Part shown: positions 43,696 through 52,385 of the stretch, one piece after another
How the letters are laid out: every line of letters begins with the position of its first letter
Position numbering within the stretch: position 1 is the first letter of the stretch
Made by a program: the position numbers and the translations under genes
Source: Paraburkholderia tuberum STM678
GTDB lineage: Bacteria; Pseudomonadota; Gammaproteobacteria; Burkholderiales; Burkholderiaceae
Direction of reading: 5' to 3'
Length of the DNA: 64,000 bases
Assembly (NCBI RefSeq): GCF_902833905.1
Contig: NZ_CADFGP010000042.1
Span: forward strand, 1-64,000
The notes under the pieces: generated by a model
What the model was told of the DNA's origin: nothing
Databases searched by the model: none
The model's input: the letters and a program-made list of their open reading frames with translations, nothing else

Positions 43696-43717
43696 AAATA
43701 TGATGACAGTCATATTT
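43696..43717. promoter_or_regulatory. Palindromic operator upstream of the SDR gene
   Basis: AAATATGA-tgacag-TCATATTT: 8-bp perfect arms around 6 bases, 53 bases before the SDR start. It shares the ATATGATG...GTCAT core with a site over the TetR start (44347-44363), which suggests one regulator binds both. Confidence 0.65.
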
Positions 43718-43752
43718 GCGGTCCAACGAAAACCGGCACAGGGCCGGCGTAT

Positions 43753-44361
43753 TTACGCATCAGTCGGTGCGAGTTTTTTCAATGCCGCTTCAAGAAAACT
43801 CTCCGATAGTTTGGGGTCGTCGACGGCACGCGCCATCACCATCGTGCCAACCATTGTGGCGACCATCAAAAGCGCCTGTTCGTGCGCGCCTGGCTGACCC
43901 CAATCGGGCAATTGGCGCGCAACGACATCGATCATCTCCTTGATGCGGCGGGTGGCCGCGCGCCGTACGGCCGGCGCCTGGCGCGGCATCTCCGAGCCGA
44001 GGGCAGAGATCGGGCAACCTGTCGCGATGCTCTCGCAATGCTCCTTCGACAGATAGGCGCGCATCATCGCCGGCAACGCCTGTTCCGGCGGCACGGACGC
44101 GGCGATACGCTCCGACAGCGCCACGGATTCAGCTCCGGCGCGGTCAGCGGCTTCGGCAAGCAGCACCTCGCGCGACGGGAAATGGGCATAGAAGCCGCCA
44201 TGCGTCAGACCTGCCTCCTTCATGATGTCAGCCACGCCCGTGCCGTCGTAGCCGCTGCGCCGAATCGCGCGTGCGGCGACCTCGACGATGCGCTCATGCG
44301 TGATTTCCTTGCGGCTGGCTGGCTTCCGGGTGATGGGTGGATTTTTCATGATGACCATCAT
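43753..44361 (-). CDS. TetR-family repressor
   Basis: A 202-residue regulator with an N-terminal helix-turn-helix (about 20-65: ITHERIVEVAARAIRRSGYDG, IMKEAGLTHGGFYAHF) and a C-terminal domain of the TetR_C group with a Cys-containing AYLSKEHCESIATGCPI region. Start may be 44361 (MMVIMKNPP) or 44349; the operator-like palindrome overlaps these start codons, consistent with autorepression. It precedes the SDR and the MDR oxidoreductase on the same strand and is probably their regulator. Confidence 0.9.
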   Translation of the reverse strand: MMVIMKNPPITRKPASRKEITHERIVEVAARAIRRSGYDGTGVADIMKEAGLTHGGFYAHFPSREVLLAEAADRAGAESVALSERIAASVPPEQALPAMMRAYLSKEHCESIATGCPISALGSEMPRQAPAVRRAATRRIKEMIDVVARQLPDWGQPGAHEQALLMVATMVGTMVMARAVDDPKLSESFLEAALKKLAPTDA

Positions 44362-44363
44362 AT
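44347..44363. promoter_or_regulatory. Palindrome over the TetR start (ATGATG-AC-CATCAT)
   Basis: ATGATGACCATCAT has 6-bp arms around AC and covers the tetR start codons. On the minus strand it reads ATATGATGGTCATCAT, matching the SDR operator core. Confidence 0.5.
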
Positions 44364-44453
44364 ATCATTCCGGCGGGATTTGCAGGGGCCATCCAGAGAC
44401 CGACGGTTCAGGCGGTAACCGCTAGAATTGCGGCTTTAGCCCGGAATACGCCA

Positions 44454-45899
44454 ATGTCTTTTGCCTCGCTTGGCCTGATCGATCCCTTGCTGCGCAATGT
44501 GCAGGACCTCAATTACCAGACACCTACGCCGGTGCAGGCCAAGGCGATTCCTGCTGTGCTCAGTGGCAAGGACGTCATGGCTGCGGCGCAGACCGGCACT
44601 GGCAAAACGGCGGGTTTTGCGCTGCCGCTGTTGCAACGGCTGGTGCAACACGGCCCGGCGGTGTCCAGCAACCGCGCGCGGGTTCTGGTGCTGGTGCCCA
44701 CGCGTGAACTGGCCGAACAAGTGCTGCAAAGCTTTATCGCTTACGGCAACGGCCTCGACTTACGATTTCTGGCCGCCTACGGCGGTGTGAGTATCAACCC
44801 GCAGATGATGAAGTTGCGCAAAGGCGTGGACGTGCTCGTCGCCACGCCGGGCCGTTTGCTAGATCTCCATCGCCAGAACGCGGTGCAGTTTGATCAGGTA
44901 CAAACGCTGGTGCTGGATGAAGCCGACCGCATGCTGGATCTGGGCTTTGCGCGCGAGCTCAACGCCGTCTTTGCTGCCTTGCCCGCTCAGCGCCAGACCC
45001 TGCTGTTCTCTGCCACGTTTACCGATGAGATCCGCGCCATGGCGGCGGGCATTCTGCGCGGCCCGGTCAATATCAGCGTCAGCCCGCCCAATGCCACGGC
45101 CAGCAAGATCAAGCAGTGGGTGGTGCCGGTGGATAAAAAGAACAAGCCCGACCTCTTCATGCACCTTGTGGCTGAGAACGACTGGAAGCACGCGCTGGTG
45201 TTCGTCAAAACCCGCAATGGCGTGGATTACCTGGCGGCCATGCTGGATGAAGCGGGCTATGCGGTCGACACCATCCACGGCGACAAACCGCAACCCGCGC
45301 GCCTGCGTGCGCTGGAGCGCTTCAAGACGGGCGAAGTACATATGCTGGTCGCTACCGATGTGGCTGCGCGCGGGCTGGATATCGACGATCTGCCGCTGGT
45401 GATCAACGTTGATCTGCCGATCGTGGCGCAAGACTATGTGCACCGTATTGGCCGTACCGGCCGAGCGGGCGCCAGCGGCGTGGCGGTGTCCCTTGTGTGC
45501 GCCGATGAAGCCCCGCAACTGGCCGCGATTGAAGCGCTGATCCGGCAAACGCTGCGCCGTGAAGAAGAGCCGGGTTTTGAAGCCGAACACCGCGTGCCGC
45601 AAACTAGCGCGACGGGCCAGATCATCAAGAAACCCAAAAAGCCTAAGAAGCCCAAAGTGCCGCAAGCTGCGCCGGGCGCCATGCAGGTGCTCAGCAAAAA
45701 ACCGCGCCCGCAAAGTGGCGAAAACAAACGCAAGCCTGCAGCGCAACGCGCTGTGGCCGCGGGTAAAGGCACAAGCTTGTCCAGCGGTAGCCCATTCAGC
45801 GTGCAAAAGCCACGCAGCAAACCCGCCAGCAAGCCAGCTGCGGGTTCACGTAAGCCGGCTGGCAAACCCGCTGGTGGTCGCGGCAAACGCCAACCCTGA
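44454..45899 (+). CDS. rhlE: DEAD-box ATP-dependent RNA helicase RhlE-type
   Basis: A 481-residue RNA helicase. All motifs are visible in order: Q-motif (LNYQTPTPVQAKAIP), AAQTGTGKT, PTRELAEQ, ATPGR, LDEADRML, SAT, VFVKTRNG, ATDVAARGLDI, HRIGRTGRAG. The C-terminal 110 residues are Lys/Pro/Ala-rich and disordered, as in RhlE proteins that contact rRNA. Its codon use is milder than that of neighbours (more G/T and less GCG-type bias), hinting at separate ancestry. It acts in ribosome assembly or cold adaptation by family analogy. Confidence 0.95.
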   Translation: MSFASLGLIDPLLRNVQDLNYQTPTPVQAKAIPAVLSGKDVMAAAQTGTGKTAGFALPLLQRLVQHGPAVSSNRARVLVLVPTRELAEQVLQSFIAYGNGLDLRFLAAYGGVSINPQMMKLRKGVDVLVATPGRLLDLHRQNAVQFDQVQTLVLDEADRMLDLGFARELNAVFAALPAQRQTLLFSATFTDEIRAMAAGILRGPVNISVSPPNATASKIKQWVVPVDKKNKPDLFMHLVAENDWKHALVFVKTRNGVDYLAAMLDEAGYAVDTIHGDKPQPARLRALERFKTGEVHMLVATDVAARGLDIDDLPLVINVDLPIVAQDYVHRIGRTGRAGASGVAVSLVCADEAPQLAAIEALIRQTLRREEEPGFEAEHRVPQTSATGQIIKKPKKPKKPKVPQAAPGAMQVLSKKPRPQSGENKRKPAAQRAVAAGKGTSLSSGSPFSVQKPRSKPASKPAAGSRKPAGKPAGGRGKRQP

Positions 45900-45949
45900 T
45901 CCGTGTGTGACGGCAACGCACACGCCATTCCATCTCGCATCATCCGACC

Positions 45950-46954
45950 TTAGCGGATTCCGCGTTTGATCAACGGAATGAGCGAGTCGATCGTCGCAGG
46001 TGTTTGGACACCCGCGCCGGTGTTGATGGTCAGTCCCGCGAAATGATAAGCAGCCGAGAGCACGCATTGCGTGACCGGCAGGAAGCCTTGCAGATAGAGT
46101 TGCTGGTCGAGCGTCGCGGTAATGTATTTGCTCTGCAGCCCCGAAATCGTGGCCGGTGCCAGATCGATGCCACCAATGATGATTTGCCCCGGCTTCTTGC
46201 CAGCCTGCTGGAGCGCCTGCGGAATGAACCCGGTTACACCGCCGTGCTGAGTCCCAATCGCCCTCAGATTAGGGTGCGCCTGGATAAAGGCGACCAGGAT
46301 CGGCACGGCGAGCGATGAATCGGAATCCACCTGAGGTGAGATATTGAGCCTGGTCACCTTTACGCCGGCCTTCTCCAGCGTTTCGGCAAGACCACGGTCA
46401 GACTGACTGCGCACACTCTCGTTGAACACACCGTATTCCAGCGCCTCGTCGCCCTTCTTGATCCCAGCGTTGAGCATCGCCTGCGCGGTGATCTGCCCGC
46501 CGACGTAGAGTTCGACGCCGGCGTAGCCGAAGCCCTTCGCGTCGTAAAGTTTCTGGTTCTCGGGTAGCGGCGTGTTGCCGACGGTAACGATGATGCCCTG
46601 GTCTACCGCCTGCTTGATCAGTGGCGCGAAGGCTGGATCGCCCGGATGGCCCATGATGCCGATGCACGTCGGATGCGCCGCCATCGCCTGGCGAAACTGC
46701 GCAAGCATTGTCTCTGGGCTCCAGGCCGAGAACTGCTCGATCACCTTGATGCCTAAGGCATGCCCCGCGTCCGCAGCCCCGGTCTGACGTGGCAGCGTCG
46801 CGCCGTCGCCAGGGTTTCCGCCCATCTGCATATACATTGTCATACCGGCGCCGAGCGGCCCCGTCGTGGTCGGCTCAGTGGCACCGGCCGTCTGCGCGAG
46901 GCCAAACGCGAGAATACTCGCCCCCAGGAGGGATCCCGTCATGATCTTGATCAT
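45950..46954 (-). CDS. Periplasmic sugar-type ABC substrate-binding protein
   Basis: A 334-residue protein with a signal peptide of about 25 residues (SILAFGLAQTAGA) and a periplasmic-binding fold of the ribose/galactose group (PF13407 type): VIEQFSAWSPETMLAQFRQAM, PDIAA-like AGVELYVGGQITAQAML, GVTGFIPQALQQAG. It is the last of three genes (ATPase, permease, binding protein) on this strand, 29 bases after the permease; the order is reversed relative to most rbs-type operons. The ligand is probably a sugar or polyol, not determinable here. Confidence 0.88.
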   Translation of the reverse strand: MIKIMTGSLLGASILAFGLAQTAGATEPTTTGPLGAGMTMYMQMGGNPGDGATLPRQTGAADAGHALGIKVIEQFSAWSPETMLAQFRQAMAAHPTCIGIMGHPGDPAFAPLIKQAVDQGIIVTVGNTPLPENQKLYDAKGFGYAGVELYVGGQITAQAMLNAGIKKGDEALEYGVFNESVRSQSDRGLAETLEKAGVKVTRLNISPQVDSDSSLAVPILVAFIQAHPNLRAIGTQHGGVTGFIPQALQQAGKKPGQIIIGGIDLAPATISGLQSKYITATLDQQLYLQGFLPVTQCVLSAAYHFAGLTINTGAGVQTPATIDSLIPLIKRGIR

Positions 46955-46983
46955 TTCTGCTCCTTTCTCCTGATTTAACGGCT

Positions 46984-48024
46984 TTATCGCCCCCCAAGCC
47001 TGAATCTTTCGCGCAACACGCGCAGCTTGGCGGGATTCTCTACCAACAGATGCAGCGTCACAGCGACGATGAACACCACCCCTTCGATCGCCTGTACCCA
47101 GAAGCCGGCGATACCTGTCGCAACGATTCCGGCCTCCAGCATGCCAATCACGAAAGTGCCGAAGAAGGTACCCACGATCGTCGCCGTGCCACCAAACACC
47201 GAGGTTCCGCCGATGAACACGCCGGCCAGCGCCGGCAGCAGATAGCCCTGCCCCTGGGTTGAAAAATAGTTCAGATTCTCGAGCGTGAGCAGCACCGTGG
47301 CGAAACCGGCCAGCACACCCATCAGCGTGAACAATTTCACTGTCTCACGCACGACATTGATGCCCACGACCTTCGCCACGTTTCGGTTGTCTCCGATGAA
47401 CAGCAGGTGCTCGCCAAAACGGTGACGATTGAGGATGAACCACATGAACGCTGCAAGCCCGAGCGCCCAGAGCGCTTGCATCGGGACCACACCGAACAAC
47501 GTGCCCGCGAATACTGCATAGGCTGAACCGTTGGCGAGCTCCTGTAGCGCATTGGAGAGCCCGCCGGACAGGATCGAAGCAACCCCAGCCCAGAGGAACT
47601 GCGTGCCGATTGTCACGATGATCGAAGGCACACCGACCACCGCGACCAGCACCCCGTTCACCACGCCGACCAGCGCGCCGCCCGCCAATGCCGCGATCAT
47701 GGCTAGCCAGGCTGATCCGGTGGTGTTCACGCACCAGGCGAACAGGAAGCCCGAGAATGCCATCACGGAGGGGAAGGACAGATCAATTTCCCCCGCCGCA
47801 ACCACCAGAGTGAGCCCGATCGCCAACACCGCCAGCGGTGGCACGGTGGTCAGGAAGGAGAAGTAGATTGGCCAGCCTAAAAAGACGCGCGGTGCGGTTG
47901 CCATGAACAGGCCGACCACCAACGCGAACACGACCAGGCTCGGCACTCCCTCTATGCGTGCAAAATCCGGCAGGCGAAAACGCACCAGCCGCGCCGGCTG
48001 TTCGTCTTTTATCGGATCACTCAC
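46984..48024 (-). CDS. ABC transporter permease (RbsC/FrcC type)
   Basis: A 346-residue inner-membrane protein with about ten helices. Family regions: GLTLVVAAGEIDLSFPSVMAFSG, GTQFLWAGVASILSGGLSN, and ALAGVFIGGTSVFGGTATIVGTFFGT near the ATPase-coupling loop. It overlaps the ATPase gene by eight bases, so the two are coupled. Confidence 0.92.
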   Translation of the reverse strand: MSDPIKDEQPARLVRFRLPDFARIEGVPSLVVFALVVGLFMATAPRVFLGWPIYFSFLTTVPPLAVLAIGLTLVVAAGEIDLSFPSVMAFSGFLFAWCVNTTGSAWLAMIAALAGGALVGVVNGVLVAVVGVPSIIVTIGTQFLWAGVASILSGGLSNALQELANGSAYAVFAGTLFGVVPMQALWALGLAAFMWFILNRHRFGEHLLFIGDNRNVAKVVGINVVRETVKLFTLMGVLAGFATVLLTLENLNYFSTQGQGYLLPALAGVFIGGTSVFGGTATIVGTFFGTFVIGMLEAGIVATGIAGFWVQAIEGVVFIVAVTLHLLVENPAKLRVLRERFRLGGR

Positions 48025-48838
48025 GTCCTTGCCCCGCAGCCAGCGCCGGCCCGTGCCCGCTCTGCTGTAGCGAAATCAAGAACCGGGTGAGTTCCTCGAG
48101 GCTCATCTCACCCGACTTCATATCCGCGACGATCCGGCCACGATCGAGCACGACGAGCCGATCGGCGAGCTCGTGCACATGGGCGAGGTTATGTTCGATG
48201 TAGATGCAGGCGCGGCCGGACTCCTTGATCGACCGTACGAAGTCGAGAACCTTACGTACCTCGCTAATGGCAAGCGCAACCGTTGGTTCATCGAGAATGA
48301 TCAGATCGCTGTCGAAATACATCGCCCGTCCGATCGCGATGCCCTGGCGCTCGCCACCGGAGAGTTTCGCAATCAGCGAATCCGCGTCGATCCCCACGCC
48401 GCGGAAACCGAGCTGGCGCTTCAAAATATCGTTGGCAATGCGCCGCTGTTCGGCAACCTTGATGAAGCCGAACCGGTTGGTGATCTGCCGGCCGACAAAA
48501 AAATTACGCCACAGCGGCTGCTTCTCGCCCAGCGATTTTTCCTGATAGACCGTCTCGAAGCGCAGTCGGTGCGCCTCGCGCACCGAAAAGCGGTTCCAGT
48601 CGACCTCCTCGTCCCGGATGAACAGCTTGCCCGTGCTCGGCCGCACGACACCAGTCAGTACCTTGATGAGCGTCGACTTACCCGCGCCGTTATCACCGAT
48701 CAGGCCGACGATCTCGTTCCGCCCAATGGCCAGATCGATGCCGGACAGCGCCCGTATCTTGCCGTAGGACAGGCTGATACCTTGGGCGCGCACGATATGC
48801 TGATAGGCGCACGTACCGGGCGCCGCCTGGTTCGGCAT
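48017..48838 (-). CDS. Sugar ABC transporter ATPase (single domain, FrcA-like)
   Basis: A 273-residue ATPase with one nucleotide-binding domain: Walker A GDNGAGKST, Q-loop YQEKSLGEKQ, signature LSGGERQG, Walker B LIILDEPT, switch His in YIEHN. Most ribose-type importers have a two-domain ATPase of about 500 residues; this single-domain form resembles FrcA. The ATG at 48838 follows GGAG and overlaps the stop of an 18-codon upstream ORF (TGATG), which suggests translational coupling. Confidence 0.93.
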   Translation of the reverse strand: MPNQAAPGTCAYQHIVRAQGISLSYGKIRALSGIDLAIGRNEIVGLIGDNGAGKSTLIKVLTGVVRPSTGKLFIRDEEVDWNRFSVREAHRLRFETVYQEKSLGEKQPLWRNFFVGRQITNRFGFIKVAEQRRIANDILKRQLGFRGVGIDADSLIAKLSGGERQGIAIGRAMYFDSDLIILDEPTVALAISEVRKVLDFVRSIKESGRACIYIEHNLAHVHELADRLVVLDRGRIVADMKSGEMSLEELTRFLISLQQSGHGPALAAGQGRE

Positions 48839-48894
48839 CACGCCACGCTCCAGCTCGAATGACCCACAGCGATGTTGTGAACGACGACAGCCAT
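48838..48894 (-). CDS. Possible leader peptide coupled to the ABC ATPase gene
   Basis: An 18-codon ORF (MAVVVHNIAVGHSSWSVA) with a strong Shine-Dalgarno sequence (AAAGGGGAAAG). Its stop overlaps the ATPase start codon (gcgTGATG). No homologue is recognised. It might be a leader that tunes initiation or a remnant of a longer gene. Confidence 0.35.
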   Translation of the reverse strand: MAVVVHNIAVGHSSWSVA

Positions 48895-49623
48895 AGATCT
48901 TTCCCCTTTGCTTATCGATCGCCGCATCAACTTACATTGGAAGTGTCCCTGAAATTTAGCAAGCCTTAGAGTCCAGTTCAAGAATCGCTTACGAGACCGC
49001 TTATATTTCATCGGGAAAATATTAGCCTTGGGCACTTGAACAACGCACAACCTAAGGGATAGAAGAAGCGCGTCAGAAGGGTCCCACAGGACGAGCGGCC
49101 ACAAACGCCCGGTCAAAAAAGCGCAAAAAGCAGAGGTATCGGCATGCATCCGCCACGCCAGCGGCTATTCTTCAGACGCTACGACTAACGCGTTTCAGAC
49201 CGGCTCTGCGGGTCGTCGTCAGCCATTCCGCGCCCCACGCGGAAAGGGGGTATGTCACGTCCAGAACTTCAGATGAGCAACCCCGTCAGCTTCGGTCCCA
49301 CATACGACTTCGGACCTGGCGGGGTATGGGCCATGCCCGCCGGAGCAACGCCCCCGTGCTGCGGTGGCAACTGGGTCAGTAGATGGCGAAGGCTTGTCGA
49401 CAGGGTGGAACTCGACACGACGCAGATGCTGTCGTGAAAATCATTTGGGCGGGACAACTCCGGTAGGTCAGCGATGAATTGCTCCATTCGCGCGAGGCTT
49501 ATCCAGTCTGCCTGGATCATCCTTCTGGCCGTGCCCTGTGCGGCATGGGCGCAATCGCAAACGATAGTCACGATCGCTGGCACTGGGGCGCAAGGGTAGA
49601 GAATCAGCGGCCCAACGCGATGG
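48895..49623. other. Intergenic region with no supported gene
   Basis: About 730 bases between the ABC operon promoter side and the AraC gene's 3' end. Frames on both strands lack ribosome-binding sites and family resemblance. The stretch 48900-49100 is AT-richer and probably carries the ABC operon promoter. Confidence 0.35.
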
Positions 49624-50658
49624 TTAGCCAGGCGATGCATCGCGGGCCCCAGCACTTCGTTGTGCATTTTTGCGGCGCCACGTCGAAACGCTGCAGCCGA
49701 AGCGGCCGTTGAACCAGCGGGAAAACGCGCTCAGCGATGAGAAGCCTACCAGCGTAGCCACTTCAGACAGCGGCCGGTCGCCGCTACTGACATACCGCAT
49801 CACCTGTTCAACCCGCACCGCATCGACAATCGACAGAAAGCTGTCACCCTGACGGGCGAGGTGGCGATTCACGGTCGTGCGATCCACGCCCAGATGCTGC
49901 GCGATCCGGTCGGCCGAGCAGGTGCCAGACGGCAAAAGTGCAATGACCAGTTTCCTGACCTTGTCGGACATGGTTGCGTTGGACTGAAGCAGCATCGAAT
50001 CCAGATACTGGCGCACCTGCTGCGCCATGACCGGATCGTAAGCTGGAATCGCGGCGTCGAGATCCGCTGCGAGACACACGATGCCGTCGAAATCCTGGTT
50101 GAACTCAACGGGCGCGCCAAATACACGCGTATGCATGGCGAGGCTGGCTGGAGCGCTGTACGTGAGACAGATGGTGCGGGGCTTCCAGGCGGCGCCCAGC
50201 ACCAGGCCCAGCGTCCGGTACAGGACGCCCAGTATCAACTCCGTTGCCTGGCGCATCGAGCCAGGCATGCCGCCCATGAGGTCTTCGCGGATGATGGCGA
50301 GTCCTGCCGTTTCCTCGACGCGCATCACCACCGCTTCGTTCTGCAGGCGCAGATAGTGCGCCATCGATTCGAGCGCGCGGCGCAACGTCGGCTGTTCCCG
50401 CATCGCAAAACCGAGAGGGCCAAGGTTGGAGAGGTGGCGGGTCTCGGCCATGCGCAGCGCGAAATCCTCGACGGCAGCGGCCCGGGCGGAGGTTTCCAGC
50501 AACCGCGCCACTGCCTCGGCCGGAATCATGATGTCGGGGTTCAGCAACGCGGAACGGTCAATGCCGGCATCACTTAACTGCTGGTAAGGATCAAGGCCCA
50601 CCGATCGGGCCACTTCGACGTAACTGGTCAGGGAGGCACTGCGAAGCAGATAGGACAT
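49624..50658 (-). CDS. AraC-family regulator with arabinose-binding-like N-terminal domain
   Basis: A 344-residue regulator. The N-terminal domain (about 20-210) resembles the PF12625 type (LLRSASLTSYVEVARSVGLD, SNLGPLGFAMREQPTLRRAL). The C-terminal AraC helix-turn-helix (about 230-330) includes SADRIAQHLGVDRTTVNRHL and LSEVATLVGFSSLSAFSRWF. The ATG at 50658 follows AGGGAAA. It is divergent from the catabolic cluster beginning at 50802 and is its probable activator. Confidence 0.93.
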   Translation of the reverse strand: MSYLLRSASLTSYVEVARSVGLDPYQQLSDAGIDRSALLNPDIMIPAEAVARLLETSARAAAVEDFALRMAETRHLSNLGPLGFAMREQPTLRRALESMAHYLRLQNEAVVMRVEETAGLAIIREDLMGGMPGSMRQATELILGVLYRTLGLVLGAAWKPRTICLTYSAPASLAMHTRVFGAPVEFNQDFDGIVCLAADLDAAIPAYDPVMAQQVRQYLDSMLLQSNATMSDKVRKLVIALLPSGTCSADRIAQHLGVDRTTVNRHLARQGDSFLSIVDAVRVEQVMRYVSSGDRPLSEVATLVGFSSLSAFSRWFNGRFGCSVSTWRRKNAQRSAGARDASPG

Positions 50659-50722
50659 ATGGTTTTCCCTCGTGCATCAAAATGTAAATTTTTTGCCTCA
50701 ATCTGTCAAACCGCTATTTGCC

Positions 50723-50735
50723 AGTATCCGATACT
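50723..50735. promoter_or_regulatory. Inverted repeat in the AraC/catabolic divergent promoter
   Basis: AGTATC-C-GATACT is a perfect 6-bp palindrome, flanked on both sides by TGCC, in the 143-base spacer between the AraC gene and the CMD gene. It is a candidate regulator site. Confidence 0.45.
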
Positions 50736-50801
50736 TGCCTCCAGAGACGCGTGATGACCAACGCGTACGGAAATTCGAGAAGTTCGAGAGGAGGCGAAAC
50801 A

Positions 50802-51209
50802 ATGAGCAATGAGACGAGCCGCAGCGCGACCCCGGTCTGCGATCAGCTGCGCGCAACCGGCAACTGGAATCCCGCCTGGGATGCCATTGCAGAACTCGAT
50901 CCTGTCTGGGCCGAGAAATTCATGGCGATGGGCATGCACGCCGTGATGTCGGGTGTGCTGGAACCGAAGGTGTTCGAGTTCCTCGCCATCGCGGTCGACG
51001 CGTCCTGCACGCATATGTATGCGCCGGGCACACGCCGTCACATCCGCCGCGCGCTCGAACTGGGCGCCACCAGGGAAGAAATCGCTGCGGTCTTACAGGC
51101 GGTTAGCGTCCTTGGCATTCATTCCTCCAGTCTCGGCGCGCCGATCCTGCTGGAAGAACTGGCCGCCTTCGAGAAGGCAAACGTCGACGCTGCGCAGGCC
51201 GTTGCCTGA
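50802..51209 (+). CDS. Carboxymuconolactone decarboxylase family protein
   Basis: A 135-residue AhpD/CMD-fold protein. Seen: VFEFLAIAVDASCTHMYAPGTRRHIRRALELGATREEIAAVL. The AhpD-type CxxC redox pair is absent: only one cysteine (SCTHMY) remains, so it is more like the non-redox gamma-carboxymuconolactone decarboxylase group. GGAGG precedes the ATG. It is the first gene of the catabolic cluster, 45 bases before the beta-keto acid cleavage enzyme, so it may decarboxylate or hydrolyse a pathway intermediate. Confidence 0.85.
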   Translation: MSNETSRSATPVCDQLRATGNWNPAWDAIAELDPVWAEKFMAMGMHAVMSGVLEPKVFEFLAIAVDASCTHMYAPGTRRHIRRALELGATREEIAAVLQAVSVLGIHSSSLGAPILLEELAAFEKANVDAAQAVA

Positions 51210-51254
51210 CGTCAGCGCCGTCACTTCATTAATTTTCAAAGAGGAACACAGACC

Positions 51255-52310
51255 ATGCATTTCATGGACGACTCCCTGCTGCCTGAAAACCAGGAAAAAC
51301 TCGTGATCCAGGTGGCGCCCTATGGGCCGCAATGGATCCCCGGCGATTCGGACGATATCCCGGTCACGATGGACGAGCAGGTGCAGAAGGCCGTCGACTG
51401 CTACAACGCAGGCGCGAGCGTGCTGCACGTGCACGTGCGCGAGGAGGACGGCAAGGGCAGCAAGCGTCTGTCGAAGTTCAACGACATGCTTGCCCGTCTG
51501 CGCGATGCTGTGCCGAAGATGGTGCTGCAGGTCGGCGGCTCGATCTCATTCGCGCCGGAGAATGAAGGCGAAGCGGCCCAATGGCAAAACGATGACACAC
51601 GTCACATGCTCGCGGAGTTGAACCCCCGTCCGGATCAGGTCACCGTCGCAATCAACACCAGCCAGATGAACGTGATGGAGTTGATGACCGAGGCCGACAT
51701 CGCGGGTACCTCGCTCATGAACCCGGCGCTGCAGGCTGCCTATCGCGACATGATCGTGCCGTCCAATCCCTCATGGCACGTCGAACACATCAGGCGTCTC
51801 GTCGCCAACGGCATCCAGCCGCAGTTCATGCTGGGGAATCTGACGCAACTCGAAACGGTCGAGCGTCTTATTCGCAACGGTGCGTATAGCGGTCCGCTGA
51901 ATATCAATTACGTGGCAATTGGCGGCGGCGCGGCCGGGTTGCATCCCGCCGACATGATCGAGTTTGCCCGCCGCACCCCGGAGGGCGCGGTGCTTACGTT
52001 CGAAACGCTGAACCGGAACGTGGTGCCGATGAATACGCTGGCGATTGCGCTGGGCCTGCATGTACGGGTCGGTATCGAAGACACGCTGTTCGGCCCGAAC
52101 GGCGAGCGGGCGACTTCAGTGCAGCAGATCGAGCAGATGGTGCGCATTGCGCGCGAGCTCAATCGCGACATCGCGAGCGGCGAGGATGCCCACCGCATCT
52201 ATCAGATCGGCACCCAGTGGGGTTCGGTCGACGAGACGCTCGACAACCTGCGCATGGTCCCTAATCGCACGCCCGGCCGGCGCGACGTGCCGGCACGCAA
52301 GGTCGCCTGA
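51255..52310 (+). CDS. Beta-keto acid cleavage enzyme (BKACE, DUF849)
   Basis: A 351-residue zinc enzyme of the BKACE family, which condenses a beta-keto acid with acetyl-CoA to give acetoacetate and a new acyl-CoA. The zinc histidines are in VLHVHVRE (His58, His60). The active-site Glu/Asp lie in VGIEDTLFG (Glu275, Asp276). VAINTSQMN and NINYVAIGGG fit the TIM-barrel strands. It is longer than the Kce prototype, with a divergent N-terminus (PYGPQWIPGDSDD), so a substrate different from 3-keto-5-aminohexanoate is likely. It lies between the CMD gene and an MFS permease. Confidence 0.92.
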   Translation: MHFMDDSLLPENQEKLVIQVAPYGPQWIPGDSDDIPVTMDEQVQKAVDCYNAGASVLHVHVREEDGKGSKRLSKFNDMLARLRDAVPKMVLQVGGSISFAPENEGEAAQWQNDDTRHMLAELNPRPDQVTVAINTSQMNVMELMTEADIAGTSLMNPALQAAYRDMIVPSNPSWHVEHIRRLVANGIQPQFMLGNLTQLETVERLIRNGAYSGPLNINYVAIGGGAAGLHPADMIEFARRTPEGAVLTFETLNRNVVPMNTLAIALGLHVRVGIEDTLFGPNGERATSVQQIEQMVRIARELNRDIASGEDAHRIYQIGTQWGSVDETLDNLRMVPNRTPGRRDVPARKVA

Positions 52311-52385
52311 GCGGGGATAACGGGGCGCAGCGCGGCAGCGTATCGCGTTGCGCCTCGCTCTGAACCCTCTCAGGCATGGAGACAG

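Noticed and set aside
49269..49667. Minus-strand frame downstream of the AraC gene
   Set aside because: It overlaps the AraC 3' end, has no ribosome-binding site and no recognisable domain.
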